From Nocardioides ferulae (lineage in GTDB: Bacteria; Actinomycetota; Actinomycetes; Propionibacteriales; Nocardioidaceae): a stretch of DNA of 64,000 nucleotides. The stretch covers positions 186,001-250,000 of the forward strand of contig NZ_QZVR01000002.1 of assembly GCF_003660455.1 (NCBI RefSeq), in the 5' to 3' direction. Below the pieces are notes generated by a model. The model ran no database searches, was not told the DNA's origin, and saw only the letters and a program-made list of their open reading frames with translations. This document shows, piece after piece, positions 43,921-52,421 of this stretch. The translations under genes were made by a program, and so were the position numbers. The first letter of the stretch is position 1. The number at the start of each line of letters is the position of its first letter.

Positions 43921-44200
43921 AGACCACGGCGACGTGCCCACCCACGGTGACCAACAGAGGGTTGGTCTGAAGCCCAGCCACAGGCAGCCGTCAGGGGCCC
44001 GCCCCTCCCACCAACCCGCGGCCCCCCAGACCACGGGTGAGGTCCCCGCCCGCGGTGGCCAACAGACGGTTGGTCTGAAGCGCGACCACAGGCAACCGCG
44101 AGATGACCACCCCTCCCATCAACCCGCGACCCCAGGCCACCGGCGAACCGGCTTGCGACGGTGACCACCAGCGGGCTCGCGTGACCACCCACCACGAGCG
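43921..44200. repeat. Tandem ~107-bp repeat with conserved internal hairpin
   Basis: AGACCACGG begins at 43921 and again at 44028; a degenerate AGGCCACCGG begins at 44134. Shared landmarks are CCAACAG then GTTGGTCTGAAG (43961, 44069), CCACAGGCA, and CCCCTCCCA/TC-AACCCGCG at the end of each unit. Each of the first two units contains a 7-bp hairpin (43949-43955 with 43961-43967; 44057-44063 with 44069-44075) with loops AGAGG and AGACG. The third unit is decayed. Confidence 0.75.
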
Positions 44201-44217
44201 GCGGGTCAGCGGACTCG

Positions 44218-44907
44218 TCACCACGCGCGCACCAGGGCATGCAGAGGCCTCCAGTGGGCGTACGGGGAGCGGGGGAGTGCCGAGACCACGACCGGAGCGT
44301 CCCTCCAGAGTGGCAGCAGCCGCACCGGCCCCCCGCCCACGAGCCGGAGCGGGTCGAGGTAGGTCTCGCCCTCGAGCCAGCCCCAATGCAGGCAGGCGCG
44401 GGGGAAGCAGTGGGAGCCGGACAGTTGCAGCGCTCCGATCGGCGTGCCGGCGTCGAGCCGGTCGCCGACCGCGACCGAGGCGGCGACGGGCTCGTAGGTC
44501 GTGCGAGTCGCACCATGCCCGACCACGACCACCCCGCGGCCGGCGAGCTGCCCGGCGAAGGTCACCTTGCCGGGCAGCGCGCTGTGCACCCGCTGCCCGG
44601 GCCGCCCGGCGAGGTCGACGCCGCGGTGCCCGGCACCCCACGGCTCGTCGGGCGGGTCGAAGCCGCGCTCCACGGCGGGCTCGGGACGCAACGGCCACTC
44701 GCCGACCGGGTCGGTCTCCGACGTGGCCGGCGGGAGCGCGGGCTCTGGCGGCGCCGATTCCGCTGCCGCGCTCACCGGTGCCAACCCGAGGATGACGACG
44801 AGCAGGAGCGCATGCGCCTGGACCCGACCCAGCCGCTGCCGACGGGGCGGGTCGGGAGTCGAGGCGCCGGTGCGAAGATGGGGGGCGGTCATCTCGCCAG
44901 GCTGCAT
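44218..44907 (-). CDS. Secreted M23 (LytM-type) peptidase domain protein
   Basis: 229 aa from ATG 44907 (ATG 44892 alternative). A signal peptide (AHALLLVVILGLAPVSAAAES) is followed by a LytM domain: GAGHRGVDLAG (His-x(3)-Asp metal site), GKVTFAGQLAGRGVVVVGHG, TTYEPVAASVAVGDRL and CLHWGWLEGETYLDP (HxG). These are zinc-endopeptidase motifs acting on peptidoglycan cross-links, though many such proteins only bind or activate other hydrolases. Divergent from rpsB, on the minus strand of a plus-strand ribosomal region; this placement is conserved in related actinobacteria. Confidence 0.88.
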   Translation of the reverse strand: MQPGEMTAPHLRTGASTPDPPRRQRLGRVQAHALLLVVILGLAPVSAAAESAPPEPALPPATSETDPVGEWPLRPEPAVERGFDPPDEPWGAGHRGVDLAGRPGQRVHSALPGKVTFAGQLAGRGVVVVGHGATRTTYEPVAASVAVGDRLDAGTPIGALQLSGSHCFPRACLHWGWLEGETYLDPLRLVGGGPVRLLPLWRDAPVVVSALPRSPYAHWRPLHALVRAW

Positions 44908-44989
44908 CGCCCTCGGCCAGCGCCACGAACGGGCCGGGTGGGGCCTGTGGACTGCGCTCTCCGGGGCTCTCCTGTGGACGACGCTCGGA

Positions 44990-45019
44990 TTCGCCGTGCG
45001 AGCCGGCGTCGACTAGGCT
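44990..45019 (+). promoter_or_regulatory. Candidate rpsB-tsf promoter
   Basis: TTCGCC (44990-44995), 18-nt spacer, TAGGCT (45014-45019). It implies a leader of about 215 nt before the rpsB ATG (45243), long enough for S2-dependent autoregulation. Confidence 0.45.
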
Positions 45020-45242
45020 GGCGGACGCAATCCGCATGGATTGACTTCGCACGCACACAGACCGCGACGGGGCCGGCTTCTCAGGTTCCGATCACCCGTG
45101 GGCGACGACCTTCAGTCCCGGCCTCCTCGGCTCGGGTCGGGTCGCGCGTGGGCGTCAGGGCGACCGGCACCCGCCGGCCGCGACAACTGAGAACCCCGGC
45201 CCGCATCTTCGCGTGCGTGCCCCCACCAGGAGAAGAACCCCC

Positions 45243-46223
45243 ATGGCAGTCGTGACCATGCGCCAGCTCCTCGAGAGCGGCGTCCACTTCGGACACCAGA
45301 CCCGACGCTGGAACCCGAAGATGAAGCGCTTCATCATGACCGAGCGCAACGGCATCTACATCATCGACCTGCAGCAGTCGCTGGCCTACATCGACCGCTC
45401 CTACGCCTTCATCAAGGAGACGGTGGCCAAGGGCGGGACGATCATGTTCGTCGGCACCAAGAAGCAGGCGCAGGAGGCGATCGCCGAGCAGGCGACCCGC
45501 GTCGGCATGCCCTACGTCAACCAGCGCTGGCTGGGCGGCATGCTCACGAACTTCCAGACCGTGCACCAGCGGATCAACCGCCTCAAGGAGCTCGACGAGA
45601 TCGACTTCGACGACGTGGCCGGCAGCAGCCGCACCAAGAAGGAGCTGCTGCAGATGCGTCGCGAGCGCGACAAGCTGAACAAGTCGCTCGGCGGCATCCG
45701 CGAGATGTCGCGCACCCCCTCCGCGGTGTGGATCGTCGACACCAACAAGGAGCACCTCGCCGTCGAGGAGGCCCGCAAGCTGCGGATCCCGATCGTCGGC
45801 ATCCTCGACTCCAACTGCGACCCCGACGTGGTCGACTTCCCGATCCCCGGCAACGACGACGCCATCCGTGCCGTCGGCCTGCTCACCCGCGTGGTCGCCG
45901 ACGCCGTCGCCGAGGGCCTGATCGCCCGCTCCGGTGCCAAGGCCGGCGCCGAGGGCACCACCCAGGAGCCCCTGGCCGAGTGGGAGCGCGAGCTGCTGGC
46001 CGGTGACGCCGAGCAGGCTGCGGTCGCCGCCACCGGCGGCGAGGCCGGCGACGCGCCGGCGTCCGAGGCCACCGGCGCCGCCGCCGAGGCCGCCGAGACC
46101 CCGGCCGCCGAGGCTCCGGCCGCGGAGGCCGCTGCCGAGACCCCGGCTGCGGACGCCGCCGCCGAGGCTCCGGCCGCCGAGGCCGCTGCCGAGGCCCCGG
46201 CCGACGAGACCGCCCAGGCCTGA
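45243..46223 (+). CDS. rpsB: 30S ribosomal protein uS2 with Ala/Glu/Pro-rich tail
   Basis: 326 aa from ATG 45243. Residues 1-240 are a normal S2: [79 protein letters not shown]. The last ~75 residues are an Ala/Glu/Pro/Thr repeat tail (46040-46220) built from GCCGAGGCC-like units, as in other Nocardioides-type S2. It is probably disordered on the 30S surface. First gene of rpsB-tsf, behind a long leader. Confidence 0.97.
   Translation: MAVVTMRQLLESGVHFGHQTRRWNPKMKRFIMTERNGIYIIDLQQSLAYIDRSYAFIKETVAKGGTIMFVGTKKQAQEAIAEQATRVGMPYVNQRWLGGMLTNFQTVHQRINRLKELDEIDFDDVAGSSRTKKELLQMRRERDKLNKSLGGIREMSRTPSAVWIVDTNKEHLAVEEARKLRIPIVGILDSNCDPDVVDFPIPGNDDAIRAVGLLTRVVADAVAEGLIARSGAKAGAEGTTQEPLAEWERELLAGDAEQAAVAATGGEAGDAPASEATGAAAEAAETPAAEAPAAEAAAETPAADAAAEAPAAEAAAEAPADETAQA
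46040..46215 (+). repeat. Ala/Glu/Pro-coding low-complexity repeat in the rpsB tail
   Basis: Imperfect 12-30 bp units based on GCCGAGG-CTCCGGCC encode [13 protein letters not shown] sequence. In-frame and length-variable by appearance. Confidence 0.75.
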
Positions 46224-46233
46224 GTCCTCTCCA

Positions 46234-46276
46234 GGTGCCCGACCCGTGGGTCGGGGCACCACTGGGAGCGGCTCCC
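46234..46276 (+). terminator. Hairpin(s) between rpsB and tsf
   Basis: A 12-bp stem (46234-46245 with 46248-46260, one bulged G), 10 nt after the rpsB stop, followed by a GGGAGC/GCTCCC palindrome (46264-46276). Likely partial terminator lowering tsf relative to rpsB, a common device in this operon. Confidence 0.55.
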
Positions 46277-46309
46277 ACTGACCGAACCGGACCGACAGGG
46301 AAGAACACC

Positions 46310-47122
46310 ATGGCGAACATCTCCGCCGCCGACGTCAAGAAGCTCCGCGAGCTCACCGGCGCCGGCATGATGGACTGCAAGAAGGCGCTCACCGAGGCCG
46401 AGGGCGACTTCGAGAAGGCCGCCGAGCTGATCCGCATCAAGCTGGGCAAGAAGATGGCCGAGCGCGGCGCCGAGCGCGAGGCCTCCGCGGGCCTGGTCGC
46501 CACCTCCGGCGGCGCGCTGGTCGAGCTGAAGTGCGAGACCGACTTCGTGGCGAAGGGCGACGACTTCGTCGCCGCCGCACAGCAGATCGCGGACGCGGCC
46601 AACGAGGCCAAGGCCGGCGACACCGACGCCCTCAAGGCGGTCGCCCTCGGTGACAAGACCGTCGGGGAGGTCGTCGAGAACCTCGCGATCACCATCGGCG
46701 AGAAGATCGAGCTCGGCCGGGTCGCCTACTTCGACGGCCCCGTCGTCGCCTACATGCACAAGCGTGCCGCGGACCTGCCGCCGGCCGTGGGCGTGCTCGT
46801 CGAGTACTCCGGCGAGGAGCAGGGCGCCCGGGGAGCCGCGATGCAGATCGCGGCCATGCGTCCCCGCTTCCTCACCCGCGAGGAGGTGCCGGCCGACGTG
46901 GTCGCCAAGGAGCGCGAGATCGCCGAGGCCACCTCGCGTGAGGAGGGCAAGCCCGAGCAGGCGATCGCCAAGATCACCGAGGGCCGGCTGAACGGGTTCT
47001 TCAAGGACGTCGTGCTCCTCGAGCAGCCGTCGGTGACCGAGAGCAAGAAGACCGTCAAGGCGGTTCTCGACGAGGCCGGCACCACCGTCCAGCGCTTCGC
47101 TCGTTTCGAGGTCGGAGCCTGA
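46310..47122 (+). CDS. tsf: Elongation factor Ts
   Basis: 270 aa from ATG 46310 behind AGGGAAG. Recycles EF-Tu by releasing GDP. The N-terminal UBA-like domain ([32 protein letters not shown]) and the core [11 protein letters not shown] (Thr-Asp-Phe-Val-Ala motif contacting EF-Tu) are intact. Coiled-coil and C-terminal modules are present ([30 protein letters not shown]). Standard partner of rpsB. Confidence 0.96.
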   Translation: MANISAADVKKLRELTGAGMMDCKKALTEAEGDFEKAAELIRIKLGKKMAERGAEREASAGLVATSGGALVELKCETDFVAKGDDFVAAAQQIADAANEAKAGDTDALKAVALGDKTVGEVVENLAITIGEKIELGRVAYFDGPVVAYMHKRAADLPPAVGVLVEYSGEEQGARGAAMQIAAMRPRFLTREEVPADVVAKEREIAEATSREEGKPEQAIAKITEGRLNGFFKDVVLLEQPSVTESKKTVKAVLDEAGTTVQRFARFEVGA

Positions 47123-47149
47123 TCGGTTAGGTTGCGCACCAGACGTTGG

Positions 47150-47199
47150 GAGGAGGCCGGTCCGATGACTCAGACACTGATCATCGGACCGGCCTCCTC
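47150..47199 (+). terminator. Perfect 19-bp hairpin terminator after tsf
   Basis: Stem 47150-47168 pairs without mismatch to 47181-47199 around a 12-nt loop, 27 nt after the tsf stop and 61 nt before the pyrH start. It is the most stable hairpin noticed in the window. No U-tract. Confidence 0.85.
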
Positions 47200-47259
47200 A
47201 CGTCGGGGCAGCGCGGCGCAGCTCACCAGCCCCTCCACACCTTCCACGAAAGGCCGTCC

Positions 47260-47973
47260 GTGACCGGATACCAGCGGGTCCTGCTCAAGCTCTCCGGTGA
47301 GGTGTTCGGAGGCGGCCGCGTCGGCGTCGACCCCGACGTCGTCCAGAAGGTCGCGCGCGAGGTGGCGGCGGTGGTCCGGGCAGGCGTGCAGGTCGCCGTG
47401 GTCACCGGGGGCGGCAACTTCTTCCGGGGGGCCGAGCTCCAGCAGCGCGGCATGGACCGGGTCCGTGCCGACTACATGGGCATGCTCGGCATCGTGATGA
47501 ACTGCCTGGCTCTCCAGGACTTCCTGGAGAAGGAGGGCATCGAGACCCGCGTGCAGACCGCGATCACCATGGGGCAGGTGGCCGAGCCCTACATCCCCCG
47601 GCGGGCGATCCGGCACATGGAGAAGGGGCGCGTGGTCATCTTCGGCGCTGGCATGGGCATGCCGTTCTTCTCCACCGACACGGTGGCCGTGCAGCGGGCC
47701 CTGGAGAGCCGCTGCGACGTGGTGCTGGTCGCCAAGAGCGGGGTCGACGGCGTCTACACCGCCGACCCGAACCTCGACCCGACCGCGACCAAGTTCGACG
47801 AGCTCAGCTACGACGAGGCGATCGCGCGCGGCCTGAAGATCATGGACCAGACCGCGTTCGCCCTGTGCGGGGAGAACAAGCTGCCCATGGTGGTGTTCGG
47901 GATGGAGCCGGAGGGCAACATCCTGCGGGTCGTCCAGGGTGAGAAGATTGGCACGCTGGTCAGCGCCGGCTGA
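47260..47973 (+). CDS. pyrH: Uridylate kinase PyrH
   Basis: 237 aa from GTG 47260; an in-frame extension to 47146 runs through the tsf terminator and is rejected. Phosphorylates UMP to UDP. Amino-acid-kinase fold: [73 protein letters not shown] and [16 protein letters not shown]. Regulated by GTP/UTP in the family. Starts the pyrH-frr-cdsA segment downstream of a strong terminator, so it needs its own promoter; none is convincing. Confidence 0.96.
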   Translation: MTGYQRVLLKLSGEVFGGGRVGVDPDVVQKVAREVAAVVRAGVQVAVVTGGGNFFRGAELQQRGMDRVRADYMGMLGIVMNCLALQDFLEKEGIETRVQTAITMGQVAEPYIPRRAIRHMEKGRVVIFGAGMGMPFFSTDTVAVQRALESRCDVVLVAKSGVDGVYTADPNLDPTATKFDELSYDEAIARGLKIMDQTAFALCGENKLPMVVFGMEPEGNILRVVQGEKIGTLVSAG

Positions 47974-48064
47974 GCCGGACGGCGGACGACAGACCCGTCG
48001 CTGACCCGACAGACCGCCGGTCCACTGGCACCGGCACGACGAGACGAGAGCACAGGAGCCCGGC

Positions 48065-48622
48065 GTGATCAACGACATCCTCAACGAGGCCGACACCAAG
48101 ATGGACAAGTCGGTCGAGGCGACCCGCGAGGAGTTCGCGGCGATCCGCGCGGGCCGCGCGCACCCGAACATGTTCAGCAAGATCATGGTCGACTACTACG
48201 GCACCCCCACCCCGATCCAGCAGCTGGCCTCGTTCACCGCACCCGAGGCCCGGGTCATCTTGATCTCGCCCTTCGACCAGGGTGCGATGAAGAACATCGA
48301 GAGGGCGATCCGCGACTCCGACCTGGGGGTCAACCCCGCCGACGACGGCAAGCTGATCCGGTGCGTGTTCCCCGAGCTCACCGAGGAGCGGCGCAAGGAG
48401 TACATCAAGGTCGCCCGCCACAAGGCCGAGGAGGGCCGGGTGGCGGTGCGCAACCTGCGCCGCACCGCCAAGCAGCACCTCGAGAAGCTCGAGAAGGACG
48501 GCGAGGTCGGCAAGGACGACGTCACCGGTGCCGAGAAGCGACTCGACGGCATGACCAAAAAGCACACCGACGCCATCGACGAGATGCTCAAGCACAAGGA
48601 GAGCGAGCTGCTCGAGGTCTGA
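48065..48622 (+). CDS. frr: Ribosome recycling factor
   Basis: 185 aa from GTG 48065 behind AGGAG. The three-helix/beta tRNA-like protein splits post-termination ribosomes with EF-G. Recognised from FAAIRAGRAHPNMFSKI, YGTPTPIQQLASFTAPEAR, NPADDGKLIRCVFPELTEERRKE and the C-terminal helix KKHTDAIDEMLKHKESELL. 91 bp after pyrH, 21 bp before cdsA. Confidence 0.97.
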   Translation: MINDILNEADTKMDKSVEATREEFAAIRAGRAHPNMFSKIMVDYYGTPTPIQQLASFTAPEARVILISPFDQGAMKNIERAIRDSDLGVNPADDGKLIRCVFPELTEERRKEYIKVARHKAEEGRVAVRNLRRTAKQHLEKLEKDGEVGKDDVTGAEKRLDGMTKKHTDAIDEMLKHKESELLEV

Positions 48623-48643
48623 GGGCCGGGACAGACACTCTCC

Positions 48644-49519
48644 ATGACCGACACCACCCCCGCGGCGGCGCCGCAGAAGGACCACGGGCGCGCCGGCCGC
48701 GACCTCAAGGCGGCCTTCGCGTCGGCCATCGTCCTGCTCGCAGCGATCGCGGCGTCACTGGTCTTCTGGAAGACCGCGTTCATGCTGATCGTCGCGGCCG
48801 CGGTCGTGGTCGCGATCTGGGAGCTCGGGCGCGGCTTCCGCGCCAAGGAGATCGACCTGCCCGAGCAGCCGCTGATGCTCGGTGGCGTGGTCATGGTCGT
48901 GGTCGCCTACTTCTGGGGCGCGCCGGCCCTGGTGACCGCCACGGCGGTCACGGCCCTGGCGGTGATGCTGTGGCTGCTGCGACGAGGCATCGACGGCTAC
49001 GTCAAGAACGCCACCGCGTCGGTTTTCGCGCTGGTCTACGTCCCGTTCCTGGGCTCGTTCGTGGCGCTCCTGCTCGCCGAGGGCGGGGCGCTCGACCGGG
49101 GTGGGCTCGACGACGCCGGGGTGAAGGCGATCCTCACGTTCATCCTGGTGACGATCGCCTCCGACACCGGTGGCTACGCCGCCGGGGTGCTGTTCGGCCG
49201 GCACCCGATGGCGCCGGTCATCTCGCCGAAGAAGTCGTGGGAGGGCTTCGCGGGGTCGGTGCTGTTCACCGCGGCCGCGGGCTGGGGCCTGGTCACCTGG
49301 CTTCTGGACGGCGACTGGTGGGTCGGCATCCTGTTGGGCCTGGTCGCGGCGGTGATGGCGACGCTGGGCGACCTGTGCGAGTCGGTGATCAAGCGCGACC
49401 TCGGCATCAAGGACATGAGCCACGTGATCCCGGGCCACGGCGGCCTGATGGACCGCCTCGACTCGTTGCTCGCCACTGCCGCGCCGATCTGGCTGCTGCT
49501 GCACTACCTGGTCTTCTGA
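48644..49519 (+). CDS. cdsA: Phosphatidate cytidylyltransferase CdsA
   Basis: 291 aa from ATG 48644. Makes CDP-diacylglycerol, the precursor of all phospholipids. About eight transmembrane helices. The family signature near the end, GDLCESVIKRDLGIKDMSHV followed by IPGHGGLMDRLDSL, carries the catalytic aspartates, and ISPKKSWEGFAGS is the upstream conserved loop. Position after frr is the standard bacterial order. The cytoplasmic N-terminus (~20 aa) is hydrophilic. Confidence 0.95.
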   Translation: MTDTTPAAAPQKDHGRAGRDLKAAFASAIVLLAAIAASLVFWKTAFMLIVAAAVVVAIWELGRGFRAKEIDLPEQPLMLGGVVMVVVAYFWGAPALVTATAVTALAVMLWLLRRGIDGYVKNATASVFALVYVPFLGSFVALLLAEGGALDRGGLDDAGVKAILTFILVTIASDTGGYAAGVLFGRHPMAPVISPKKSWEGFAGSVLFTAAAGWGLVTWLLDGDWWVGILLGLVAAVMATLGDLCESVIKRDLGIKDMSHVIPGHGGLMDRLDSLLATAAPIWLLLHYLVF

Positions 49520-49595
49520 GCCGGCTCCGCCCGCAGCCCGCGACACACCCCGCCGTCTTTGCACCGAGCGCATCGGCCGGTGCCATGCTGGCCCC

Positions 49596-50042
49596 ATGGA
49601 CAGCACGCGAGGCGGGGACTCGCTGGAGCAGCCCGCCGAGGCGCCGGCCCCCGCGGTCGGACCTGCCCCGGACGCAGCCTCCCCCGAGGAGACCGCCGGC
49701 GACCCCACCTCGTCCAGTGAGGCCGCGGCTCAGCCGCCCGACTGGTGGCACCGCGACCACCCGACGTTCACGCCGCTGAGCGGCTTCTTCACCGGGCTGC
49801 TGTTCATCCTGCTGGTGCCCGGCACGTACGCCGCTGTGCTGGGCGCGCTGTTCGACACCGACACCGCCGAGTCGCTGTTCCCGTTCGTGCTGGTGACGCT
49901 GGCGGTGCCGGTCACCTTGGTGGTCGTGCCGCGCACCCGCACCTTCGGGCGCTACATGGCGCTCGGCGTCGTGGCGACCGCTCTCGTGGTGGGCGGGGTC
50001 GCCGCCGCCGTGCTCTGGTACCTGGTGAATTACCGCAGCTGA
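49596..50042 (+). CDS. Three-helix membrane protein, unknown function
   Basis: 148 aa from ATG 49596. An acidic, Ala/Pro-rich N-terminus (~50 aa, DWWHRDHPTFTPLSG at its end) is followed by three hydrophobic helices (GFFTGLLFILLVPGTYAAVLGALF; FPFVLVTLAVPVTLVVVP; YMALGVVATALVVGGVAAAVLWYLV). No domain recognised. A CATGCT hexamer 7 nt upstream resembles the leaderless -10 boxes elsewhere. Sits between cdsA and rlmN. Confidence 0.7.
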   Translation: MDSTRGGDSLEQPAEAPAPAVGPAPDAASPEETAGDPTSSSEAAAQPPDWWHRDHPTFTPLSGFFTGLLFILLVPGTYAAVLGALFDTDTAESLFPFVLVTLAVPVTLVVVPRTRTFGRYMALGVVATALVVGGVAAAVLWYLVNYRS

Positions 50043-50068
50043 CCACCCCCGAGGGATGATCGAGACCT

Positions 50069-51289
50069 ATGTCCGACCTGCCTTCCCCCTCCCGCCCGGT
50101 CCCCGCACCCACGGCCGCCGACTCGGCCGGCTCCGACGCGTCCGCCGCTCCGGCGCCGACGCCAGCCCCGGGCGCCGCCGCGCTGCCGCTCGTCATGGAG
50201 GAGCCGCGCGGCCGGCGCAAGCCGCCTCGGCACCTGGCCGACCTCACCCTCGACGAGCGGGCCGAGCACGTCTCCGGGCTGGGCCAGCCCGGGTTCCGGG
50301 CCAAGCAGCTGTCGACCCACTACTTCTCCCGCCTGGTCGACGACCCCGAGGAGATGACCGATCTGCCCGCGGCCCAGCGCGCGGAGCTGGTGGCGGCGCT
50401 GCTGCCGCCGCTGATGACGCCGCTGCGCACCATGGAGGCCGACCGCGGCACCACCCGCAAGACACTGTGGAAGCTCTTCGACGGCGCGCTGGTGGAGTCG
50501 GTGCTGATGCGCTACCCGGACCGGGCCACGGTCTGCGTCTCGAGCCAGGCCGGCTGCGGCATGGCCTGCCCGTTCTGCGCGACCGGCCAGGGTGGCCTGC
50601 AGCGCAACATGTCGACTGCCGAGATCGTCGAGCAGGTGGTGGCGAGTGCCAGGTCGCTGGACCGCGGCGAGGTGCCCGGCGGACCAGGACGGGTCTCCAA
50701 CGTCGTCTTCATGGGCATGGGAGAGCCGCTGGCCAACTTCAAGGCGGTGATCGGCGCGGTCCGCCGGCTGACCGACCCGGCACCGAGCGGGCTCGGCATG
50801 TCGGCGCGAGGCGTGACGGTCTCGACGGTGGGGCTGGTGCCGCGGATCAACCAGCTCGCCGAGGAGGGCATCCCGGTGACGCTGGCGTTGAGCCTGCACG
50901 CCCCGGACGACGAGCTGCGCAACGAGCTGGTGCCGATCAACACCCGGTTCTCGGTCGCCGAGACGGTCGAGGCGGCCTGGAACTACGCCCGGACCACCAA
51001 GCGCCGCGTCTCCATCGAGTACGCCATGATGCGCGGCATCAACGACCAGGCCGAGCGCGCCGACCTGCTGGCCGACGTCCTGCTCTCCTACGGCGACTGG
51101 GGGTGGGTGCACGTCAACCTGATCCCGCTCAATCCCACGCCCGGCTCGAAGTGGACCGCCTCCGACCCGCGCGACGAGCGCGAGTTCGTGCGCCGGCTCG
51201 AGGCGAAGGGGATCCCGACCACCGTGCGCGACACCCGCGGCCGTGAGATCGACGGCGCCTGCGGCCAGCTGGCGGCGACCGAGGGCTGA
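50069..51289 (+). CDS. rlmN: 23S rRNA/tRNA (adenine-C2)-methyltransferase RlmN
   Basis: 406 aa from ATG 50069. Radical SAM enzyme that methylates A2503 of 23S rRNA and A37 of some tRNAs. The [4Fe-4S] motif is [14 protein letters not shown] (CxxxCxxC) near residues 168-181. [33 protein letters not shown] and [11 protein letters not shown] follow, plus the C-terminal reactive cysteine of [11 protein letters not shown]. The first 35 aa are a Pro/Ala-rich extension; start could be later. Ends before the MoxR operon promoter. Confidence 0.95.
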   Translation: MSDLPSPSRPVPAPTAADSAGSDASAAPAPTPAPGAAALPLVMEEPRGRRKPPRHLADLTLDERAEHVSGLGQPGFRAKQLSTHYFSRLVDDPEEMTDLPAAQRAELVAALLPPLMTPLRTMEADRGTTRKTLWKLFDGALVESVLMRYPDRATVCVSSQAGCGMACPFCATGQGGLQRNMSTAEIVEQVVASARSLDRGEVPGGPGRVSNVVFMGMGEPLANFKAVIGAVRRLTDPAPSGLGMSARGVTVSTVGLVPRINQLAEEGIPVTLALSLHAPDDELRNELVPINTRFSVAETVEAAWNYARTTKRRVSIEYAMMRGINDQAERADLLADVLLSYGDWGWVHVNLIPLNPTPGSKWTASDPRDEREFVRRLEAKGIPTTVRDTRGREIDGACGQLAATEG

Positions 51290-51330
51290 GCCCGGCCCGG
51301 CGGGGTGCGCGCACCCTGGGTGGGACCGCA

Positions 51331-51336
51331 TAGGGT
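51331..51336 (+). promoter_or_regulatory. Possible -10 box of the MoxR operon
   Basis: TAGGGT about 39 nt before the ATG at 51375, preceded by no recognisable -35. The operon shows overlaps or very short gaps from here to 56547. Confidence 0.35.
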
Positions 51337-51374
51337 TCGGATCGACGGAACGGGTCGAGGATGGCGTGGGGGCG

Positions 51375-52406
51375 ATGACGGCGGAGACGACACGGCGCCA
51401 CGGTGGCGCCACGGGACCGGCCATCACCCCCGACGAGCTGGCCCGGGCCGGCGACCTGCTCGGGCGCGTCTCGCGCGCCTTCTCCGATCGGGTGGTCGGA
51501 CAGGAGCGGCTGCGCACGGTGCTGCTGGTCTCGTTGCTGGCCGAGGGCCACGTGCTGCTCGAGAGCGTTCCGGGTCTCGCCAAGACGCTGGCGGCCTCCA
51601 CGCTGGCCCGCGCCGTCCACGCCGACTTCGCGCGCGTGCAGTGCACGCCCGACCTGTTGCCCAGCGACATCATCGGCACCCAGGTCTACGACCCCCGCAG
51701 CCACGAGTTCGAGACCCAGCTCGGGCCGGTGCACGCGAACTTCGTGCTGTTCGACGAGATCAACCGGGCCAGCGCCAAGACGCAGTCGGCGATGCTGGAG
51801 GCGATGCAGGAGCGGCAGACCTCGATCGCCGGCGAGATCCACCCGCTCCCGACGCCGTTCGTGGTCCTGGCGACCCAGAACCCGATCGACGAGGAGGGCA
51901 CCTACCTGCTGCCGCACGCGCAGATGGACCGGTTCCTGCTCAAGGAGGTCGTCGAGTACCCCACCCCCGACGAGGAGGTGCGGGTGCTCGACCGGATCGC
52001 CGACGGCACCCTGGGTCGTGAGGCCCGGGCGACGCCCGCGGCGATCGACCTGCCCGACGTCGCCGAGCTGCACGACATCGTCGCTCGCGTGTACGTCGAC
52101 GCCGCGGTCAAGCGCTACATCGTCGACCTCGTCGACGCGACCCGGCACACCGGCCGGGTGCTCGGGCCCGAGCTCGGCGGCTACGTCGACGTCGGGGCCA
52201 GCCCGCGCGGGACCATCTCGTTCTTCCACGTCGCCCGGGCCCTCGCGGTGCTCGACGGCCGTGACCATGTGATCCCCGAGGACGTCCGGGCCCTGCGGCA
52301 CAGCGTCCTGCGGCACCGGGTGCACCTGAGCTTCGAGGCGCTCGCCGACGGCATCCGGCCCGAGACGGTGATCGACGCGGTCTTCGCGGCCGTCCCGACG
52401 CCGTGA
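51375..52406 (+). CDS. MoxR family AAA+ ATPase
   Basis: 343 aa from ATG 51375 (GTG 51366 in frame, close). AAA+ chaperone-like ATPase: variant Walker A ESVPGLAKT near 62-70 (GxAKT), LPSDIIGTQVYDP, Walker B FVLFDEINRA near 122, the sensor ATQNPIDEEGTYLLPHAQMDRF and a C-terminal lid. MoxR proteins help activate or assemble metallo- or VWA-containing complexes. It is the first gene of a MoxR-DUF58-TM-VWA-VWA-TPR cluster. Confidence 0.95.
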   Translation: MTAETTRRHGGATGPAITPDELARAGDLLGRVSRAFSDRVVGQERLRTVLLVSLLAEGHVLLESVPGLAKTLAASTLARAVHADFARVQCTPDLLPSDIIGTQVYDPRSHEFETQLGPVHANFVLFDEINRASAKTQSAMLEAMQERQTSIAGEIHPLPTPFVVLATQNPIDEEGTYLLPHAQMDRFLLKEVVEYPTPDEEVRVLDRIADGTLGREARATPAAIDLPDVAELHDIVARVYVDAAVKRYIVDLVDATRHTGRVLGPELGGYVDVGASPRGTISFFHVARALAVLDGRDHVIPEDVRALRHSVLRHRVHLSFEALADGIRPETVIDAVFAAVPTP

Positions 52407-52421
52407 CGGCACGCTGACGCG

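Larger units (their letters stand above)
43501..44217. other. 717-bp gene-free, hairpin- and repeat-rich interval
   Basis: No convincing gene. Reading frames here lack ribosome binding sites and family similarity. From left to right it holds a nested inverted repeat (43586-43680), a GCGGC hairpin near 43740, an 8-bp hairpin (43822-43829 with 43843-43850) and about two and a half copies of a ~107-bp direct repeat (43921 to about 44200). It lies between xerC (ends 43500) and the M23 peptidase gene (stop at 44218, minus strand). Confidence 0.75.

Noticed and set aside
43921..44200. Tandem repeat as a CRISPR array
   Set aside because: Units are ~107 bp without alternating conserved repeat and unique spacer, and no cas genes are near.
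43437..44516. 359-codon minus-strand frame across the xerC-M23 gap
   Set aside because: It overlaps the ends of two real genes, has no ribosome binding site, and its repeated ASDQPSVGHRG string merely reflects the 107-bp DNA repeat; insertions between repeat copies are not all multiples of three.
46040..46215. rpsB 3' repeats as a mobile or palindromic element
   Set aside because: All repeat changes keep the reading frame and code for a disordered Ala/Glu/Pro tail common in relatives.
47146..47259. N-terminal extension of PyrH from 47146
   Set aside because: It would translate through the perfect tsf terminator hairpin; homologues begin at the GTG 47260.
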